Of a DNA stretch of 64,000 bases, positions 62,782-64,000 are shown piece after piece; position 1 is the first letter of the stretch; each line of letters starts with the position of its first letter. Where the stretch lies: positions 769,830-833,829 of the forward strand of contig NZ_PEBI01000001.1 in NCBI RefSeq assembly GCF_002802875.1. Reading direction: 5' to 3'. Position numbers and translations under genes: made by a program. The notes under the pieces were generated by a model. It saw nothing but the letters and a program-made list of their open reading frames with translations, ran no database searches and had not been told where the DNA came from. The stretch comes from Bifidobacterium primatium. Its GTDB lineage: Bacteria; Actinomycetota; Actinomycetes; Actinomycetales; Bifidobacteriaceae.

Positions 62782-64000
62782 CTATGCACGGCGACGGCGC
62801 AGCACGGCGGCAGCGCCGGCAGCGGCCAGCAGCGCGACGGCGAACGCGACGCCGCCGACGGCGACACCGGTCTTCGACAGCTGCTTGCCACCGGCCTGCG
62901 AACCGGCCGAACCGGCGGCATTCGCGGAGGAACCGTCGGTCTTGCCACCGGTCTGCGTCGCGTTGCCCGAACCGCTGCCCGAACCATTCGCACCCGCGTT
63001 ACCGGCCTCGCTGCCCGAATTCGAACCGCCGCCGTTCTGCCCCGGCGTCGGCCCGACGGAAGCCGCCTCCTTGATCGTGAAGGTCACGGTCTTCGTGCCC
63101 TCGTAGAGGCCGATGCCGGCCACGGTCACGGTCGCCCCGGTGCCGGGCTTGACGTTGTTCGCGTAGGCGACCTTGTAGTCGGCGCCGGCCACGAGCGTCT
63201 TGTCGCCGAGCTTCACGGTGACGCCCGGCTTCTTCTCCGAACCGTCGGCGGTGTACTCGGTCTTCTCGAGCGTCACGTCGGCGTCGGCGATGCTCGTGCC
63301 GGCCACGGTCACGGTCGCCTCGACGGGCATGCGGGAGTCGTCCTGCGCCACGCCCTTGACGGTGAACGTGCCGGTCTTGGCGTAGTCGTCGGCGGAGATC
63401 TTCTCCCAGACGACGTCCACATCGGCTTCGGAACCGTCGACGTGGGTGAGGTGCGCCTTGGCCGGCAACGTGCCGGTCGGGTCCTCGCCCACCTTGGTCG
63501 AAACGGCCATGGCATCGACCGACTTCACGGCCACGTTCTTCGCATACGCCTCGAGCACCTTCTGGTACTGGGCGCGCGTCACCGGCACGACGGTGCCGTG
63601 ACGCGGCTTGCCGCCGTCGGAGTTGGTCGGCAGGCTCTTGTATTTCACGGAGGTCACGTCGCCGGTGGCCAGATTATTGACCTTGAAGCCGATGTAATGG
63701 TTCGGCCCGCCGTGGTAGCCCGGCTGGTCGATGAACAGATACCACTTGTTGCCGTTCACGTCACCCTCGTTGGCGGGGAACACGGACGGGCCTTCGCCGC
63801 CGGAGAACGTGCCGCCGTACTGGTTGTTCTGGCCGTTGCCGATCTGGTCCCTGACGAGTGTCCACTGGGCGGATGCGGCGAGGCCGGTCTGCTTCGGCAG
63901 CGTGCCGGGCGTCGTGGCCGAGCCGATCGTGGCGAGCAGGTTCGTGGACTGCTCCTCGCGGATCTTCATCTGCGATTCGTCCTTGTAGAAGCGGTAGTAG
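62782..64000 (-). CDS. Partial wall-anchored GH43-type enzyme (C-terminal part)
   Basis: At least 406 codons; the frame is open through the right window edge (…YYRFYKDESQ precedes the first ATG at 63969), so the start is outside. The first part is the end of a GH43-like propeller: YGGTFSGGEGPSVFPANEGD, KWYLFIDQPGYHGGPN and KPRHGTVVPVTRAQY, a segment shared with the other GH43 proteins here (RHGT-x-P-x-T). Then a Big_4-type domain (SVDAMAVSTKVGEDPTGTLP onwards), a second beta domain (GVTVKLGDKTLVAGADYKVA) and the anchor LSKTG, helix, RRRRA. Fifth member of the arabinosidase block. Confidence 0.85.
   Translation of the reverse strand, partial: YYRFYKDESQMKIREEQSTNLLATIGSATTPGTLPKQTGLAASAQWTLVRDQIGNGQNNQYGGTFSGGEGPSVFPANEGDVNGNKWYLFIDQPGYHGGPNHYIGFKVNNLATGDVTSVKYKSLPTNSDGGKPRHGTVVPVTRAQYQKVLEAYAKNVAVKSVDAMAVSTKVGEDPTGTLPAKAHLTHVDGSEADVDVVWEKISADDYAKTGTFTVKGVAQDDSRMPVEATVTVAGTSIADADVTLEKTEYTADGSEKKPGVTVKLGDKTLVAGADYKVAYANNVKPGTGATVTVAGIGLYEGTKTVTFTIKEAASVGPTPGQNGGGSNSGSEAGNAGANGSGSGSGNATQTGGKTDGSSANAAGSAGSQAGGKQLSKTGVAVGGVAFAVALLAAAGAAAVLRRRRA

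Noticed and set aside
1-64000. tRNA or rRNA genes
   Set aside because: No cloverleaf-like sequence ending in a GTTC-A-A-C T-arm pattern or ribosomal RNA sequence was recognised by eye; short tRNAs could still be missed without a scan.

Overview
The window is high-GC actinobacterial DNA that fits Bifidobacterium, most probably B. longum or a close relative. The reasons are the sortase-type (LxxTG) anchored multi-domain arabinan-degrading enzymes, the FTR1/DUF2318/FtsX-permease iron cluster, LacI-operator-like promoters and the general gene content. Species assignment is inference from memory of B. longum gene clusters; no search was run. A canonical parS site at 34.86 kb suggests that the region is origin-proximal.

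Layout. (1) 1-14.4 kb: a restriction/defence island of about 10 kb lying between two paralogous secreted/membrane proteins (1-2412 and 12956-14392). The island holds an HNH nuclease, a C5 methyltransferase plus Sau3AI/MutH-like endonuclease, a DUF262 protein plus FRG-domain protein on the opposite strand, a second C5 methyltransferase plus Eco29kI-like GIY-YIG endonuclease, a Nudix hydrolase and a GmrSD-like DUF262-DUF1524 nuclease. The first methyltransferase gene contains a nine-G tract in which a gain or loss of one G gives an immediate stop codon. (2) 14.6-25.3 kb: an iron-uptake and extracytoplasmic electron-transfer cluster. It has an FTR1 permease, a Tp34/P19-type lipoprotein, a DUF2318 membrane protein, two FtsX-like permeases, an ABC ATPase and an FMN-binding lipoprotein, all on the minus strand. 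The flavin transferase ApbE that would load the FMN-binding domain is next to it on the plus strand, followed by a convergent, extremely Asp-rich lipoprotein. (3) 25.9-28.5 kb: a wall-anchored pectin methylesterase. (4) 28.7-39.0 kb: aldo/keto reductase, a MarR-regulated pair of ABC exporters, parS, an amino-acid permease, an alpha/beta hydrolase and a zinc alcohol dehydrogenase. (5) 39.4-64 kb: five consecutive giant minus-strand wall-anchored enzymes, one GH127/GH146 beta-L-arabinofuranosidase and four GH43-type proteins, the last cut by the window edge.

How it works together. The pectin esterase and the arabinofuranosidases would attack arabinan and arabinose-decorated plant polysaccharides at the cell surface. 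Promoters with paired LacI-like operators precede at least one of them. The iron cluster could couple flavin electron transfer to iron reduction and import.

Beyond the genes, the intergenic DNA is unusually structured. There are tandem stem-loop arrays with a strict 52-53 bp period (14.4, 28.5, 61.5 and 62.4 kb), a dispersed palindromic repeat (core CTCCCCTCAGTCGG), and a 97-98 bp MITE-like hairpin in two copies. A perfect 21-bp inverted repeat lies at the island border. A 12-G tract lies between the FTR1 gene and its partner lipoprotein gene. A promoter-to-terminator interval at 62.0-62.3 kb could encode an unannotated RNA.
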